Shown here piece by piece: positions 23,481-35,931 of a stretch of 64,000 nt of DNA (the stretch's first letter is position 1; each line of letters opens with the position of its first letter). The notes beneath the pieces were generated by a model. It worked only from the letters and a program-made list of their open reading frames with translations, searched no databases and was not told where the DNA came from. The position numbers were made by a program, and so were the translations under genes. Source of the stretch: Iris pallida (lineage: Eukaryota; Streptophyta; Magnoliopsida; Asparagales; Iridaceae); NCBI GenBank assembly GCA_029216955.1, contig JANAVB010007000.1, positions 2,219,300 through 2,283,299 on the forward strand. The letters are read 5' to 3'.

Positions 23481-24258
23481 GGTACAAAAACTGAAAGCAA
23501 AACGAAAAATAGTCTATTCGTCATTTTGACAAACAATAGGTGGGCTCTCCTCAGATTTCTTCAAAGATGACACAAAAACCCCAAATAAAATCTACCAAAT
23601 AAAGATTAGAGCCTTGCTCTTCTCCCATGGATACTCCTTGTCCATGTGAGTGTTCCTACTGTCATGCATGAAAATGGAGCTCAGACCTGTGAAAAATGAT
23701 AAGGGTTTACCTATTGGGAGATGGATTCCCAATAAAACCTTCTAGGAATGCTCTTGTGTCAAGTTGGACACAAACTCCCAAGCTTTTGGCTCCTTCTCAT
23801 GAGCTCCTCGGGCTTCTAGCTTCAAGTCTTGTAGGATGAAGATTAGGAAAGGTTTTTGAGAGAATTTGGAGGAGTTTTGATGGTGGAAAGTGTAGGAAAA
23901 GGAAGGGCCTTGATTAGCGCTCTTCTAGGGTTTTCTTAGAGGCTCTAATGAATGAAGAAGGAGTAAACCCTCTCCATATGGCTGTCATAAATGATCCATA
24001 AAACCCACTTTGAAATGTCCAAAATATTCCTCAAGTTGTCATGAACACTTATCTTAATGAAAGGTTAGTTGTGCTCTAAGTATTGGATTAATTCCTATTC
24101 CAAATCTAGACTCAACATGATTTAATGTGGCTATTGTGTTCATCCTAAAATATAAGTTCAAGTGGTCATGTATAGTCTAATTGGGTCCACGAGTCAAGGG
24201 TTCAATAAGTGGACTAATCCAACAATAAATGAAACCTTCACAACAATTAATTAAATAA

Positions 24259-24332
<74 letters not shown>

Positions 24333-24359
24333 TAAAATGACAAAATTAGCCCTATCTAG
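23481..24359. other. Intergenic DNA with a (TA)n array
   Basis: No gene recognised. Plus-strand sequence at 23600-24000 (TAGGGTTTTCTTAGAGGCTC) has the look of an old LTR leader but no boundaries can be set. A (TA)n microsatellite occupies about 24260-24328. Confidence 0.5.
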
Positions 24360-24719
24360 CACTACAAAAAAAGTTACTTTTTACGGCATTAAAATTATGG
24401 CGTGCTTAAATAGCATGCTGTAAAAAATAAATTCACGACATACATTTGAATGAATGTCGTAAAAAGAACAAAATGTACAATTGGTATATTTATTTATGAT
24501 TTTTATGGCGCACATTGACGGCCATAATTGATTTTACATAGAACTGCACGGCAATTTTTTTCGTACACAAAAGAAAACAACCGCCCATTTTTTTATTAAC
24601 CCGCGCAATCCACTCTCACCCTAATTTTTTTTCCTATACCTCTCTTCCCATTCACTCGGCCGTCTCTCGCTCCATTTCTTTCCCTCACACATAAAATCTT
24701 TCTATACTGCTCTTCCCTA

Positions 24720-25190
24720 TTCAATCTCTCTGTCCCTATTCAGGCCTTTTCTTCTTCTCCTGCGGATGTTATCTCCTTCGGCCTCGTTTTCATCCATTGA
24801 CGGCTAATTTCCGGCAAGGAATCGTCGACAACGCGTCTTCTCCGGTGCCGGTGACAGATCAATGAGGTTTCACTGACGATCGTTGCCAAGCGTTGATCGG
24901 TAAGAATCCTGCTTCCTCGAGTTCTTTGTTCTTTTTTTCTTCCTTTTTTCGATCGAGTGCGTTTGAGTTATTTGATCATTGATCGCGAGGTGTTTGCTCG
25001 AATTTCACAGAGGAAGTTTTGACTCCGATCTCAGCCAAGCGATTGTCGCTTTCCCGACACAGTCGTTACTCGGGCTTCGTCACGAAGGAACCGTAGCGCT
25101 CACCACCATTCATCGGAGAGCATACGGATCACCACCAGGTGTTGGAGCATGGCTCTCTAAGAAAATCGATGAGTTGGGTAATCATATGTG
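24720..25190 (+). other. Exon-intron-exon-like cargo in the CACTA element
   Basis: A CT-rich leader and CG-rich exon-like sequence end at a good donor (GATCG/GTAAGA, intron from 24900). A TTTCACAG acceptor ends at 25010, giving a 111-nt intron, a typical plant size. A second CG-rich exon-like block follows to about 25138 (CACCAG/GTGTTGG). The 70-codon frame 24979-25191 starts inside the putative intron and is not convincing. This may be the leader of the element's own transcript or a captured host-gene 5' end. Confidence 0.4.
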
Positions 25191-25933
25191 ATTTATCAAA
25201 CGGCACCGACGACTGGGAGTCAGTCACGACGAGCATCTCCGATTCGAGTCCCCATCCCTCATAGTTTGGTAAAGGTTTTGTTCACAAATAAGTTTCAATT
25301 ATGATGCTTTCCCAATTAGCTGCTTTGATAAGAACATCTTATCTATTTTTCTATTCAAACAGTCACTATATGCATGTGTATTTTTCTATTATGCAGCCAA
25401 TATGTTGATGGATTAGAAGCTTTTTTTTAATTTGTTATGTGTTGTTAATTAGGAATTATAAGTCTGAACTCTCAGTCTTTATCTACATTTATGAAAGATA
25501 AATGTATCATATTTAGAAGGCAGTAGATAAAGATATCATTTAGAAACCAACATTTTCGAGTTCTCTCTTAAACCAAGACAGTGTATAGAGGTAGAGATAA
25601 TTAGCAAAATGAAACAACATGCCATCAAAAAGGCCATATGGTGTTGATAAGTAGAAACTTGGTGTCCAATTTATGTAAAAGCATATCATCCTTAGGCATC
25701 AAAGGAGTATGTACCTACCTATGGAGATGGGAGACGTTTGAGAAGCCATGCATCCACAAAGAAGCTGATAGTGGTGAAGGGAGGGGGTGATATTGGCTCG
25801 GCTCGGCTCGTCCTTTAATCGCAGAGAACTCTTAGCTAGGGCGGTCAGTACTGCTGAGGGTGGCTGAACCTAACCAATATCATCTCATCTCTCCAAATAC
25901 ATCCCATACCTATCCATGAAGATCTTAAGCACC

Positions 25934-26199
<266 letters not shown>

Positions 26200-29100
26200 T
26201 TTGTGCTATGCAGCATATAGTTAGTTATGTGCTTTCATTAAAGAATAAGTCTATTTCCTCTCTTCCTAACTGTTTGATATATATATTTGTCTGATATAAA
26301 GAAAGGCTTGCCAATAGTCCATGTCCTGCAAGTTTAATTACAGCAGAATAAAAATAAACATGCAATGGACAAGGCAAACCTGATTGGTGCCCGGGAATTT
26401 TAGAGATGGTATCATGTAGGCTGTTCAACTGTTCCTTCTGACCAGTTTAGCTTAAGAGGACTCATGCTGACAGACAAGGGAAGTAACCTGATTACACACA
26501 GTCCAAGGCCGTGTCTGACCATGTAAAAGCAGTGCGATCGCACTGCGTCCCAGAAACCGAAAGACCCCAAAATTTTCAACCTCGGTATATATCACTGATG
26601 TGAAATCCCCAATTTTAGATTTAGGCCTCCCTATTTTTTATAAACTGAGTAACATGGTCCTTAGGATGTCAGAAATGGCCTTGATCCTTGGTTACAAGTT
26701 CAGCGCCCTTTGATTTGATAAGGGCAGCCGAGTCCAAGGACCTGAGTTCTCAATCAATCTAAAAGTTTTATATACTGTTAGCAAACTGGGGGATGAGGAT
26801 AGTCAAGCTATGTAACACAAGTAATTATTTCCTCTTACAATTCTGTCATATACAATAGTGTTGAGGTGATTTTTCGCTTCGTTAAAAATTAACCTTCCTA
26901 ATTCCAATTTAGTAGGAATTATTAATTCCCATTGCACAAACGTAGAATTTTGAAACTACACTAGTTTCTACGGCTTCAAATTCTCTGTTTCCTGCACTTA
27001 TCTTGCCCTAAAAAATTTAGCTGCCTAAGAAGTATCAGAGGTTGCATCATCACGTCATGTATCGAACTAGTCATATTATTCTTGAGAAAGTCACGGAAGG
27101 AATGCAACACTAGTGAGTAACAAAGTACAATCTGTAATTAAATTTGGAATGGATGACCCTGCAGGTTGCGTAGTGCACTGAGTCAAGTACTCCATGCTAC
27201 TAGCATAAAATAGTCTGGTGCATTGCTTTCATCTTCCTTGTTGTTGTCCTTTCTAGTTTTTATTTTTATTTTATTTTTTTAATTCTTGGTTTCTATTTTA
27301 TATTCCCAAGTAAGATTGTTAAGTCGCACATTGGAAAGAAACCACCCTCATGTGCTTAAGACACTCACTAGAACTTTGCTAGAGAGACCTGTGAAGCCAA
27401 ATGGGATTCAATGAGTGTTTCGTATCTCATTCATACTTAATAGTTCCAACAAGTAATAGCTCATTAGGTCATTGATTAAATTGCTTCATTCAATTGTGTA
27501 TCCCTCCTTTGTTGGGCGTGTGCGGAAGCGTTTGCTATTAACTAGCTAAGCTTAAAGTTGCTGACACTAACTAAACTCTCTTCTCACTCTCAATCATCAA
27601 GTGGTCCAAAGTGTCATACTTGAAGACAGCAAAAAACACTTTTATTTCCTGTGCCAGACGAGTCCTACCTTAACTCTTACGTTTATGATTCTAAGAATTT
27701 TATCAGATGTTTCTTTCTTATGGAGAAATATATATAAAAGGCTAATTAAGTTTTGTTTAAAATATATACGATTCCAACTGTTTTCGCATAAAGTTTAAGT
27801 TGGAGTTTTTTTAACAGAAGCTATTTGTTTGTATTGGAGCTGCAATGTACTGAAAATCTTCAATAGTTTGTATCACATGTGTTGTAGTGCGCACATGCCA
27901 TTCCAACTTATGTATGTAGGTTAATTAAGTGCCAATATTTGAATGTGTAAATGAGGTTAAAGGAAGGTAGGCTACTAAATTACAACTTATTTAATAGTTT
28001 GATACATGTTTTTTTTACATTTAAGTTAAGTTACATTTAATTAAATTTCTGATGCAACTTCAATTAGCAATACAGTCAATTAAAGCCTCCTTTGTGGCTC
28101 CATTTGCACATCAATATCTACAAATACAAGATATGTGCTCAGTCTATGATTTGCATTATTTGTTGTTATTTTATGCTCCTGATCGAGCATACATTCAGAA
28201 GTACCTAAGCTATGGGATATTTGATTAAAGATTTTTGTTTAGGGGGTGTTGGAACTGAAGAAAGGACATCGATCTGATGCTTATTTTCTTCCTACTTTTA
28301 CATCAAGTACCATGTCTGCTCCATTTAGAAGAAGAAGAAGAAGAATTGCGGAGATGTCCATCCAAGTTGGATACATCGAAAAGTACGGGAGACATTTCTA
28401 ATTCCAGCTGATGATGTACATCACTTGTCGCAGATCCAAGCCTACATTTTCACAGCCCTGAATGCTTCCATGTGAAGTGCGCCACCACAACAAAAGGTCG
28501 ATCTCTCTATAATGAATGCATTCAAACACACCGAAGGACCATCACTAATGATGTACATCAAAGACAAGCGATTGAACTAAAGGCATATTATTGTCTACTA
28601 CCAAGCTACTCATAAATCCTCCACCAAACCATAATACATTGGCTTCAGGTTTTTGAAGAGCTGGTCAGTGTAATCTATCAATCCATGAATGATTTTTTTT
28701 CCTTCTAATCAGTCAAAAAGATGTTTTTACCAATAATATGAGATATTGAGTGTTGACTGATGGCACTCTCTTAATTATGTGATTTAAGTAGAAATTATAT
28801 CTAATATAGTGTTGTTTATGATCTCTTAAACTTGTTCCATTCAGTATTCATATATATTGTGAGCCGTATGGATGCATACTAGGTAGCACTCTCTTTGAGG
28901 TGCTTGTTGACTTGGTAGGTTTTCACTGACCGGTTTGGATTTGTCATCCTCAGGTATGGAGCTTGAGTAGGAGGACCTCTAGGAGTATCAGCAGTAGCAG
29001 TACTTCTCTAAGGAGGTTGTCGATTTCCCCAGCAACTGACCACTCATCCATAGATGTTCTTATTTTACTTTCCATGGCACTTACTTTCATAGTATACTTC

Positions 29101-29340
29101 TTGCCCTATGTTGGCTAGGTTGTTTCCATCTAATTTTGAGATATTCAGTTCTATGAGACATTGTATTTTGCTAGCTCATGTTCCATTGTTTATCGGCTAT
29201 CCAAGACATATAGTTTTCATTGTGTGTTGGATTTGGATGATTTACATTATTGTTTTAATGAAAATTATTGTTTTGATAATTTTTGTGTATATTATATGCT
29301 GTGATTGAATGTCAAAAGATAAAATTGATTATACAAAAAG
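26200..29340. other. Interior of the CACTA element without recognisable genes
   Basis: AT-rich, with only short frames (for example 27601-27798 and 29108-29308). A GAA repeat lies at 28329-28346. No transposase (TNPD/TNPA-like), RT or host domain could be read. Confidence 0.55.
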
Positions 29341-29772
29341 CAGAATTTTTTTTAAAATGGAAGAGAATTTAAGGCGTGCAAGATATGTCATAATTGATAT
29401 GTATATGATACTTTTGACGACATACAATGAATGTCATAATTGACTAATAAAGACATGCAAAGGAATGCCGTAAAATATTATTAATGACGTGCATTTGAAT
29501 GTCGTGATTGTGTATTAACGACGTGTATATGTATGTCGTACATGTGTATTAACGGCGTGCTAATACACACCATAATTGCCTTTTCAAGGCACGCAATGAA
29601 TGTCGTGAATGAGTATAGACGACACACAAATTGAGTTTAGATGACACGCAAATTATGTCATCTAAACTACCATCTTTTTACGGCATGGGCTAATACGACG
29701 TTAGCATGTGCGCCGTGTAAAGTGCTTTACGGCGTACATTGCGTGCCGTAAAAACACATTTTTCCTGTAGTG

Positions 29773-30560
29773 ATTTGTGGTAATGACAATGGGTGAAGGA
29801 TCTGATGTGCATGACTTAAGAGACTATGATTTATTAGTCTTCCGCTACCTGGGAACATGGTGTTCAAATTCATGGTCTTGGATATAATGACATGTTATGA
29901 GAAGACATATTCTTATAGTTTTATACAGATCGTATTTTAACACACATGTGAAAACCATAAGGATATATCTTCTTGCAACATATAATTTTGTTAAGATCCT
30001 GAAATGTGTACCCTATGTTGTCATGGTAGCGAAAGACTAATAAATCATAGAATATTAAGGCATGCACGTTCAGATCTTTTGTACATCACTTATATGCATG
30101 TATTTGTCTTCTATATCTTTGTAGAATTCAACATGACAAATCTTGTCATTGGAAGTCACTAAATTTACAGTCTTGTCTGGACCTAGTCCACGAGAATATT
30201 ATCGCAAGCTCTTAGGGGACTAAATACATATAAATAAGAAATTAGATTAAGAGAGATGTGTGTGAGATACAAAGATGAAGATAGGCTGAAAAACTTGTTA
30301 ACTTTGTCGCAGAGAAATGTTGCAGGTTCAGTATTTTATAAAAGGAACCTATATAAAATATCTCACAGATTATATCAGAGAATAACTTGACCAACAAAAT
30401 AAACAATACATGTTACAATTGAATGAACCATCCTAGCTAAAATTTTAATCCTCATATGATAATTCATCTTTTTTGTTTTCCGCTTCCTTCTCTTTCTCTT
30501 CATCCTCATCTTTACTATTTTAATTTATTTCGTCTTTCTCTTTTTGTAGTTCTACCTCTT
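29773..30560. other. AT-rich intergenic DNA
   Basis: No gene recognised. At 30440-30560 the minus strand encodes a short Glu/Lys/Asp-rich stretch (DEDEEKEKEAENKKDE) directly downstream of the CACTA relic at 30561-30794, interrupted by stops, and may be its acidic tail. Confidence 0.4.
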
Positions 30561-30794
30561 CTACTTGATTAGACTCATAATGCTTACGTAGAGTAGACTC
30601 GTAATGCATACATAGAGTAAATATCTTGTTACAAGTGGTAATTCATCCTCCTGATAGACTATTTCGTCAACCTCAAAGGTATTCCTAACTTTAGTTTTGC
30701 ATATTACCCTACAATCCAACCTCGTTGTTCCCTGCCTAGGATACTTATATAACTTGGTTATCTTTGTTGGTAGTTTATATCTACATGACTGCAT
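30561..30794 (-). pseudogene. C-terminal remnant of a CACTA transposase-associated ORF
   Basis: A 77-codon minus frame containing VICKTKVRNTF followed by VDEIVYQEDELP. It resembles the tail that follows the DUF4216-type domain in plant CACTA proteins (a 'W-VV-K-PR' block followed by an acidic YQEDE stretch). It lies just downstream, on the same strand, of an N-terminal CACTA-associated fragment (30997-31227); the middle of the gene is missing. The assignment rests on motif likeness and is tentative. Confidence 0.4.
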
Positions 30795-30996
30795 GTTGAT
30801 TTTTCAACCTTGGTCTTAAATGTGATTGAACTAATTACAATTGAATTACATGATCTTTATAGGATCTGTATCATAGTTATACTTCAACTCTACAATATAT
30901 CATAATATGCCAAAGATCATTGCATGCATCGACGTCGTTATAGTTTGATGATTTGATACAAACATAACTATTTTTTGTGGAACCTAATCTAGTAAG

Positions 30997-31227
30997 CTAT
31001 ATATGATATAAGCATTTATTTGACTTGAATCCAAACACATTCACACAATAGCTCAGGCATGTTTTGGTGCGACAACTCACACACCGATACTTGATTTTAG
31101 TGTCGTCCATGTACTGGGATAACATCTTGGCGAACTGAAGGAATTCATCAAACCCTTGCATGAATTCTTCCTTTATGCCACACATGTTCTCAGTACGACA
31201 GTTGTACATCCACGAATAATGTGACAA
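30997..31227 (-). pseudogene. Transposase-associated domain fragment of a CACTA element
   Basis: A 76-codon minus frame with the layout of the plant transposase-associated domain (PF13963-type): SWMYN near the start, EEFMQGFDEFLQFA in the middle, a zinc-like C-x2-C (YRCVSCRTK) and a terminal GFKSN. This domain normally opens the large CACTA transposase protein (TNPD/TNP2). Only the N-terminal domain survives; no catalytic DDE part was found between it and 30794. A non-functional relic. Confidence 0.6.
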
Positions 31228-33422
31228 GTATTAATGTATATCTATTAATTAGATACTTCTGCAAAGATGGATAAACATTGTTGAGTATGAACGGTACATA
31301 AAATATTTATCAAAAATATTTATTCAAGTATCAACTACATACCAGTATCGCTCACATTGGATAAATTTAGACATGGAGGCATAGGTATGGAATATGCCCA
31401 GCTCAAGGTGTCGAATAGATATGAGTACCTAGCTCTAATGGTCCTTTTTAAAAGTATCGCTCATTAAACTTGACACACTTTATACCCATGTAATGGGTAG
31501 CATATAACAACAACCAGATCTCATTCCTTTCTTGTTTACACTACCTAGAGCACTCATAGTTCTACTCATATATAGTATCATAAGTTCTTATTAAATTTGT
31601 GTAGTATCTATTATATATTGAACAGAACTAGAAGCACCTCGATAATGTAAAGCTAAGATACGTAATCAGTTGCACACTAAAAAAGAGTACTGGGTCATCA
31701 CATTATTGCCAAATAAGGTTGGGGGGGGGGGGGGGGGAGTGGGAGGGGGGTGTGGGAGGACAACAATATGATCATTGCCAGATCCATACTACTAATTTTA
31801 GTGTTGAATAGTCAATGACAAGTCTAGACTGCTAATTTTAACCTCGTCATTGTCAAGTGTAGACTACTAATTTTAGCCTCCTTCGGTCATGGACATCATT
31901 GCAACCTAATATTAAGTTACTAAGCCTGTTATACTTCCCCTATATCTTTTCGAATAATAGTTGAGCTATAACATAAAAAGAGTGATGAATTCCAAAAATT
32001 ATCCTCTAAACCACATCCTATAGATGAAAGAAAATTTCCCTATCGGAAAAAAACATTCTCACTAAATTGGACTATACTTTCCTATAATAAATCATGAAAT
32101 GTACTTGTGCAGGTTGGTTTCTTAAACTTGCATTTAAGAGTCAACTAGAACAAGTGATGACTTTTGCATAAACAACAATTTATAGAAAACATAGACAACG
32201 TTAAACTACAAGCTCCCTTTTGAACAATATGCATGCTCCTCTGAAATGAAGATTAACCATCATCCATTTCCTTCACCTACCCATCATGCTATCAAGCTTC
32301 AAATTAGCTAGTTAGCCTCAATTGTTATTATTTTTTATTTTGTGGTTTACTGCTGGTGCAGTGGGAAATGGTATGTAAACAAAAGAAAACAACTAAATTG
32401 CTATAACTTTCTAAAATGAAAATTAACCATAATCCATTTATTTCACCTACAACTTTCGTATGTGCCATATTCATCTTTCAACGGTTTCAAATGTGTGATC
32501 TAGTTATGAAATTAATCATATCTATTTCTTGACCATAAGAAGCATTCTCACTATGCAAGGACAAGCAAACCAAACATCTCAACCTTAAATATTAAGAAAG
32601 GTATGCATATCAAAACATAGTGACGACAACTATTTAACAAAGAATGGCACATGAGAAACCAAGAATTTAAGAAGTTCTCAGATAGATTACATCCCTTGTT
32701 GACATAAAACTCATGGTGAATAGCCACAGGGGGATTTGAGTTTTAGGTTGAAGTTCGAAAGAGAGCCAAAAACTAGCGGAAGAATGTGGGAGAGTTTTAA
32801 GTTTTTTTCGTTTTCATTTTCATCAGCGGCGACGTTCACTTTAACATTAGCTGATTTCATTTAGTGACAACTACCGACACCACTAAAATAGAATGTTGAC
32901 ATGACAAAGTATTATCAACGATGCATTTTGTAAAGTTGATTAATGCCGCCAAATTAGTGACATATTAGCATTATAATTAATTAATGGCTATTGCATCTTT
33001 GTATTGCCGCTTTTGGACGTTATGTTTAGACATTGCTATATAGGTCGCTAATAGCGTTGTTGTGCGTTCATGTCACTAAATACATATCTAATTGCGACAT
33101 CTTTATGCGGAGTTGCTAATCTCACAATACATCAAGGAGGTAACGAGACAATTATATGAATTTCAGAAAGTCCAACTAAACATCTGATTTCTAAATCTTG
33201 CAACATCAACAAAAAGCTGAATTAATAGTTCCTGTAATATCATTTACTAGCAAGCCAACACAATATTTACAATATTACTTGGTACACATGCAACAAGCAA
33301 CAAATGTTGTTATTGTTGTATGGAATTTTTGAAAAGACTTGGTAAAACCAATGACCAAAATAGCAAAACCCGCTCACACCACACACGGTCCAAGAAAGCA
33401 GGCCATCTCGCCCATGACCTCC
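31228..33422. other. Intergenic DNA upstream of the host gene
   Basis: Mostly AT-rich and without recognised genes. It contains a G-tract (31721-31760) and, at 32830-33120, scattered GTGAC/GCCGC/TAGTGAC motifs like subterminal repeats of a DNA transposon, but no matching ends were found. Confidence 0.5.
31721..31760 (+). repeat. Poly-G tract, G-quadruplex-prone
   Basis: 17 consecutive G residues followed by further G runs (GGGAGGGGGG, TGTGGG), capable of forming a G-quadruplex. It stands out in AT-rich DNA; exact length may be affected by sequencing. Confidence 0.85.
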
Positions 33423-33430
33423 CTATACAT
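33423..33430 (+). promoter_or_regulatory. Possible TATA box of the inhibitor gene
   Basis: CTATACAT lies 104 bases before the start codon, followed by a CT-rich stretch (CCCTTCCCATCC) suitable as a 5' leader. It is the only TATA-like motif at a reasonable distance; not a strong match. Confidence 0.3.
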
Positions 33431-33533
33431 TTCCGTTATGTTGCACGTTCAAAACCCTCTCTGGTTCCCTTCCCATCCAAAATAGTGAGGGAACCAAATA
33501 AGCATTCACTGAGAGCGGTGACTGAAAATTAAT

Positions 33534-34100
33534 ATGGCCTCCTCTAAGCTTCCTCTCGCAGCAATCCTCTTCTTCCTCGTCGCCGCCACCGCCTCCGCCC
33601 CCGCCCCCGCCCCCGCCCCCGCCCCTGCCACCCCGGATGCCGTGTGCCGCACCGTGAAATATCCTGCCCTCTGCCGCAAGCTGATCGAGACCTACCACCC
33701 CGCGTCGACGCACGCGCTGATGGAGGCCGCCTTCCAGGAGACGATCAAGAGGCTCAACCTGGGGAGAATCAAGTGCGGGATGATGAGCCGGATCTTCTCC
33801 AAGAACGACACCGCCGCGGCGAGGAACATCCAGGCGTGTGGGAGCTCCTACGGGGACTACGCGGACGAGCTGCAGGGGAGCGTGTTCGCCAAGATCAAGG
33901 GAGGGGATGCGAAGGACGTCGCCTTCGCGGCCAGCACGGTGTCGAGCATCGTCAGCTCGTGCTACGACCTGTTCGACGTGAACAACGATTTCGGAGGGGA
34001 GATGGAGTTCCCGTCGAGCCACATCTACAAGAACCTGGTGAAGCATGCGACCAACCTGATGACGGTGACCTGCGCCGCGTATCCGGGCGTATGCAAATAG
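33534..34100 (+). CDS. Pectin methylesterase/invertase inhibitor-type secreted protein
   Basis: 188 residues, single exon. Residues 1-22 form a signal peptide (hydrophobic LAAILFFLVAATASA), so the protein is predicted to be secreted to the cell wall. Residues 22-33 are an Ala-Pro repeat. The rest is the four-helix PMEI/invertase-inhibitor domain: the N-terminal hairpin Cys pair (Cys38 and Cys47, VCRTVKYPALC) and the second conserved pair (Cys102 in IQACGSSYGDY, Cys143 in IVSSCYDLF). Cys81, Cys180 and Cys187 are additional. Members block pectin methylesterase or acid invertase through 1:1 complexes; sequence alone does not say which. Length fits the family (about 170-200). The first ATG is chosen because it begins the signal peptide. 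GC content is far above that of its flanks, as in GC-rich monocot genes. No frame damage is seen, so it is probably functional. Confidence 0.88.
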   Translation: MASSKLPLAAILFFLVAATASAPAPAPAPAPATPDAVCRTVKYPALCRKLIETYHPASTHALMEAAFQETIKRLNLGRIKCGMMSRIFSKNDTAAARNIQACGSSYGDYADELQGSVFAKIKGGDAKDVAFAASTVSSIVSSCYDLFDVNNDFGGEMEFPSSHIYKNLVKHATNLMTVTCAAYPGVCK

Positions 34101-34278
34101 AGCTCGTCGTCCGTACGTGCTCTATAGCTCTGCACGCATGCATGTGTGACTATATAGTGATGCCTGGGGTGAATCTCTGCGTACGTGCGAGTTCCCAGCT
34201 TGTTCTATGTTAAGGACCTATATATGTATATTTTGTCAGTGCACTAACTGATGTTTTGTAAGGTTTGATCATCATGCC

Positions 34279-34285
34279 AATGAAA
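34279..34285 (+). terminator. Possible polyadenylation signal of the inhibitor gene
   Basis: AATGAAA about 180 bases after the stop codon, in an AT-rich 3' flank with GT-rich sequence upstream (GATGTTTTGTAAGG). Plant signals are loose, so this is tentative. Confidence 0.3.
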
Positions 34286-34655
34286 ATTTTGGAGATACCC
34301 AATGTATTGTGATCCGAAAATAATATTTTACCGACGATTTGTTACCACGAATATGTAACCACAGATCCACATGGCAGCAAACCATTGGCTCCCTGATTCC
34401 ACTTCCTTAAAACCCGAGTTAGGAAGTTAATGGGAATCCGTCATTTGGCCTGCGGTCACCCGCAGTCACAATCTGGGCAAAATTGCACCGGTCATTGTGG
34501 TCTATTGTCCGTTATTGGATGATTATTAGTTACACTATAATATTAAGATACTTAATATATTGGATCCTCCAATTATTAATTTTTTTAATATGTTTAAATT
34601 CTGTTCCCTCTTGTCATTGGATCCTATCTAATAGAAGGTTAATTTTATGTAGGCT
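34286..34655. other. 3' flank of the host gene
   Basis: AT-rich; no gene or repeat recognised up to the inverted-repeat element. Confidence 0.5.
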
Positions 34656-35199
34656 AAATTTCAACTTCATACTCTCAACTATCCATATTTTACAACTTAA
34701 TACCTTAAACTTTCAAAATAGCCAACTTGATACCATCAACTATTTAATATTTTTTTACTTCATATCATAAAAATAAAATATTTCGAAATTATCTCTGCCC
34801 TCTCCATTCTCTTTCCCCCTCTCTTCGGCGATCCCCCCGCTCTCTCTAGCGGGGAGCGACATGCGCGCGTGGGCAAGGCAGTGCGCACAGAGGTCGGCAC
34901 GTAGGCGGGGGCGGGGGCAGCACGGGCGGGCGGGCGGGCGGGAGGGTAGGCTCCGTGCTGGCGCGGGTAAGCGATGCGCATGGACAACGCTCACGGGGGT
35001 GAGGTTGGAGGGGGGAGGGTGAACGGCCGGAGGAGGGAGGGGTGGGGAGGGGGAGGAGGGGTAGGGACTAGGGGAGAGAGAGAGAGAGGAGGGTATTTTG
35101 AAAATTTTATTTTTTAGGATATTAAGTTGGCTATTTTGAAAGTTTAAGATATCAAGTTGTTAAACATAAATAGTTGAGGATATTAAGTTAAAAATTTAT
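34656..35199. mobile_element. Small terminal-inverted-repeat element with GC-rich cargo
   Basis: About 95 bp at the left (34656-34750) and right (35100-35199) ends are inverted copies of each other, sharing TTAAACTTTCAAAATAGCC and neighbouring ACTT-GATA-C stretches. Between them lie about 300 bp of very GC-rich DNA (CGGGCGGGCGGGCGGG at about 34925), unlike the surroundings. This suggests a MULE or other TIR element carrying a captured GC-rich fragment. No clear TSD was found. Confidence 0.55.
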
Positions 35200-35931
35200 C
35201 TTCTTACTTGTATTGTCAACTAATTAGATTTCTTTTTTTATATCAAAGAAAAGGTAAAGTGTACAAAAATGTCATGCACTTAAATGAGTGACCTTTAATA
35301 TAGATTTTCTACAATATCCTTACAATTATTCTCTTGAGATCTGACCTAAATTTCTACTAGACATACCACACTATTCCATGTGGGTTACTGAAGGATAAGA
35401 GGAAAGGAGTTGGGTCCATCGCTCACACAGACCTACACTTCAAGGGCACCAAATAGGAATTTTAAGGGCATATAGGATAACGTGCGGGCAAGTTCCAACT
35501 ATGAGTTAAATAAAAAGTTATTTTATTACCACACTAGTTATCCAAAGATCTTATTCGGCAAATGATTTTTTTTTAACCAATGGAGTTGTTTGGTGTGATT
35601 GTTGTTGTTGTAATTGGTGTAATTATTATTACAACATTTTCGTCCATTTAGTATTTGTTTAAACGTAAATGTAGTCATTAATGCTACAAAAGCTTTTCTT
35701 TTCTTTTTTCAATATACGTAACATTTGTTGCAACCAAAGTAGACGCAAGTCAGGCAACATCAACTTTGACATCTTTTGCTGCAAATGTTTTTCATGCTTT
35801 ACAACCAAACAATCTGCTATGTTTTTTATTTACATGTATTGTCAAAGGAGACAAAAAAGAGTACAACAACAAAGAATTTGGTGAATCAAATTCAAGAAGT
35901 TCATGGAGGGATAAGAAATAACTAGATATAT
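35200..35931. other. Intergenic DNA between two DNA transposons
   Basis: AT-rich; no gene recognised. The 67-codon frame at 35681-35884 is Lys/Cys/Phe-rich without a known motif. Confidence 0.5.

Noticed and set aside
33423..34046. A 207-codon ORF on the minus strand across the inhibitor gene, and a 189-codon ORF in another plus frame (33644-34213)
   Set aside because: Both are shadows of the GC-rich gene. They encode low-complexity Gly/Arg/Asp-rich protein, while the chosen frame has a signal peptide and family cysteines.
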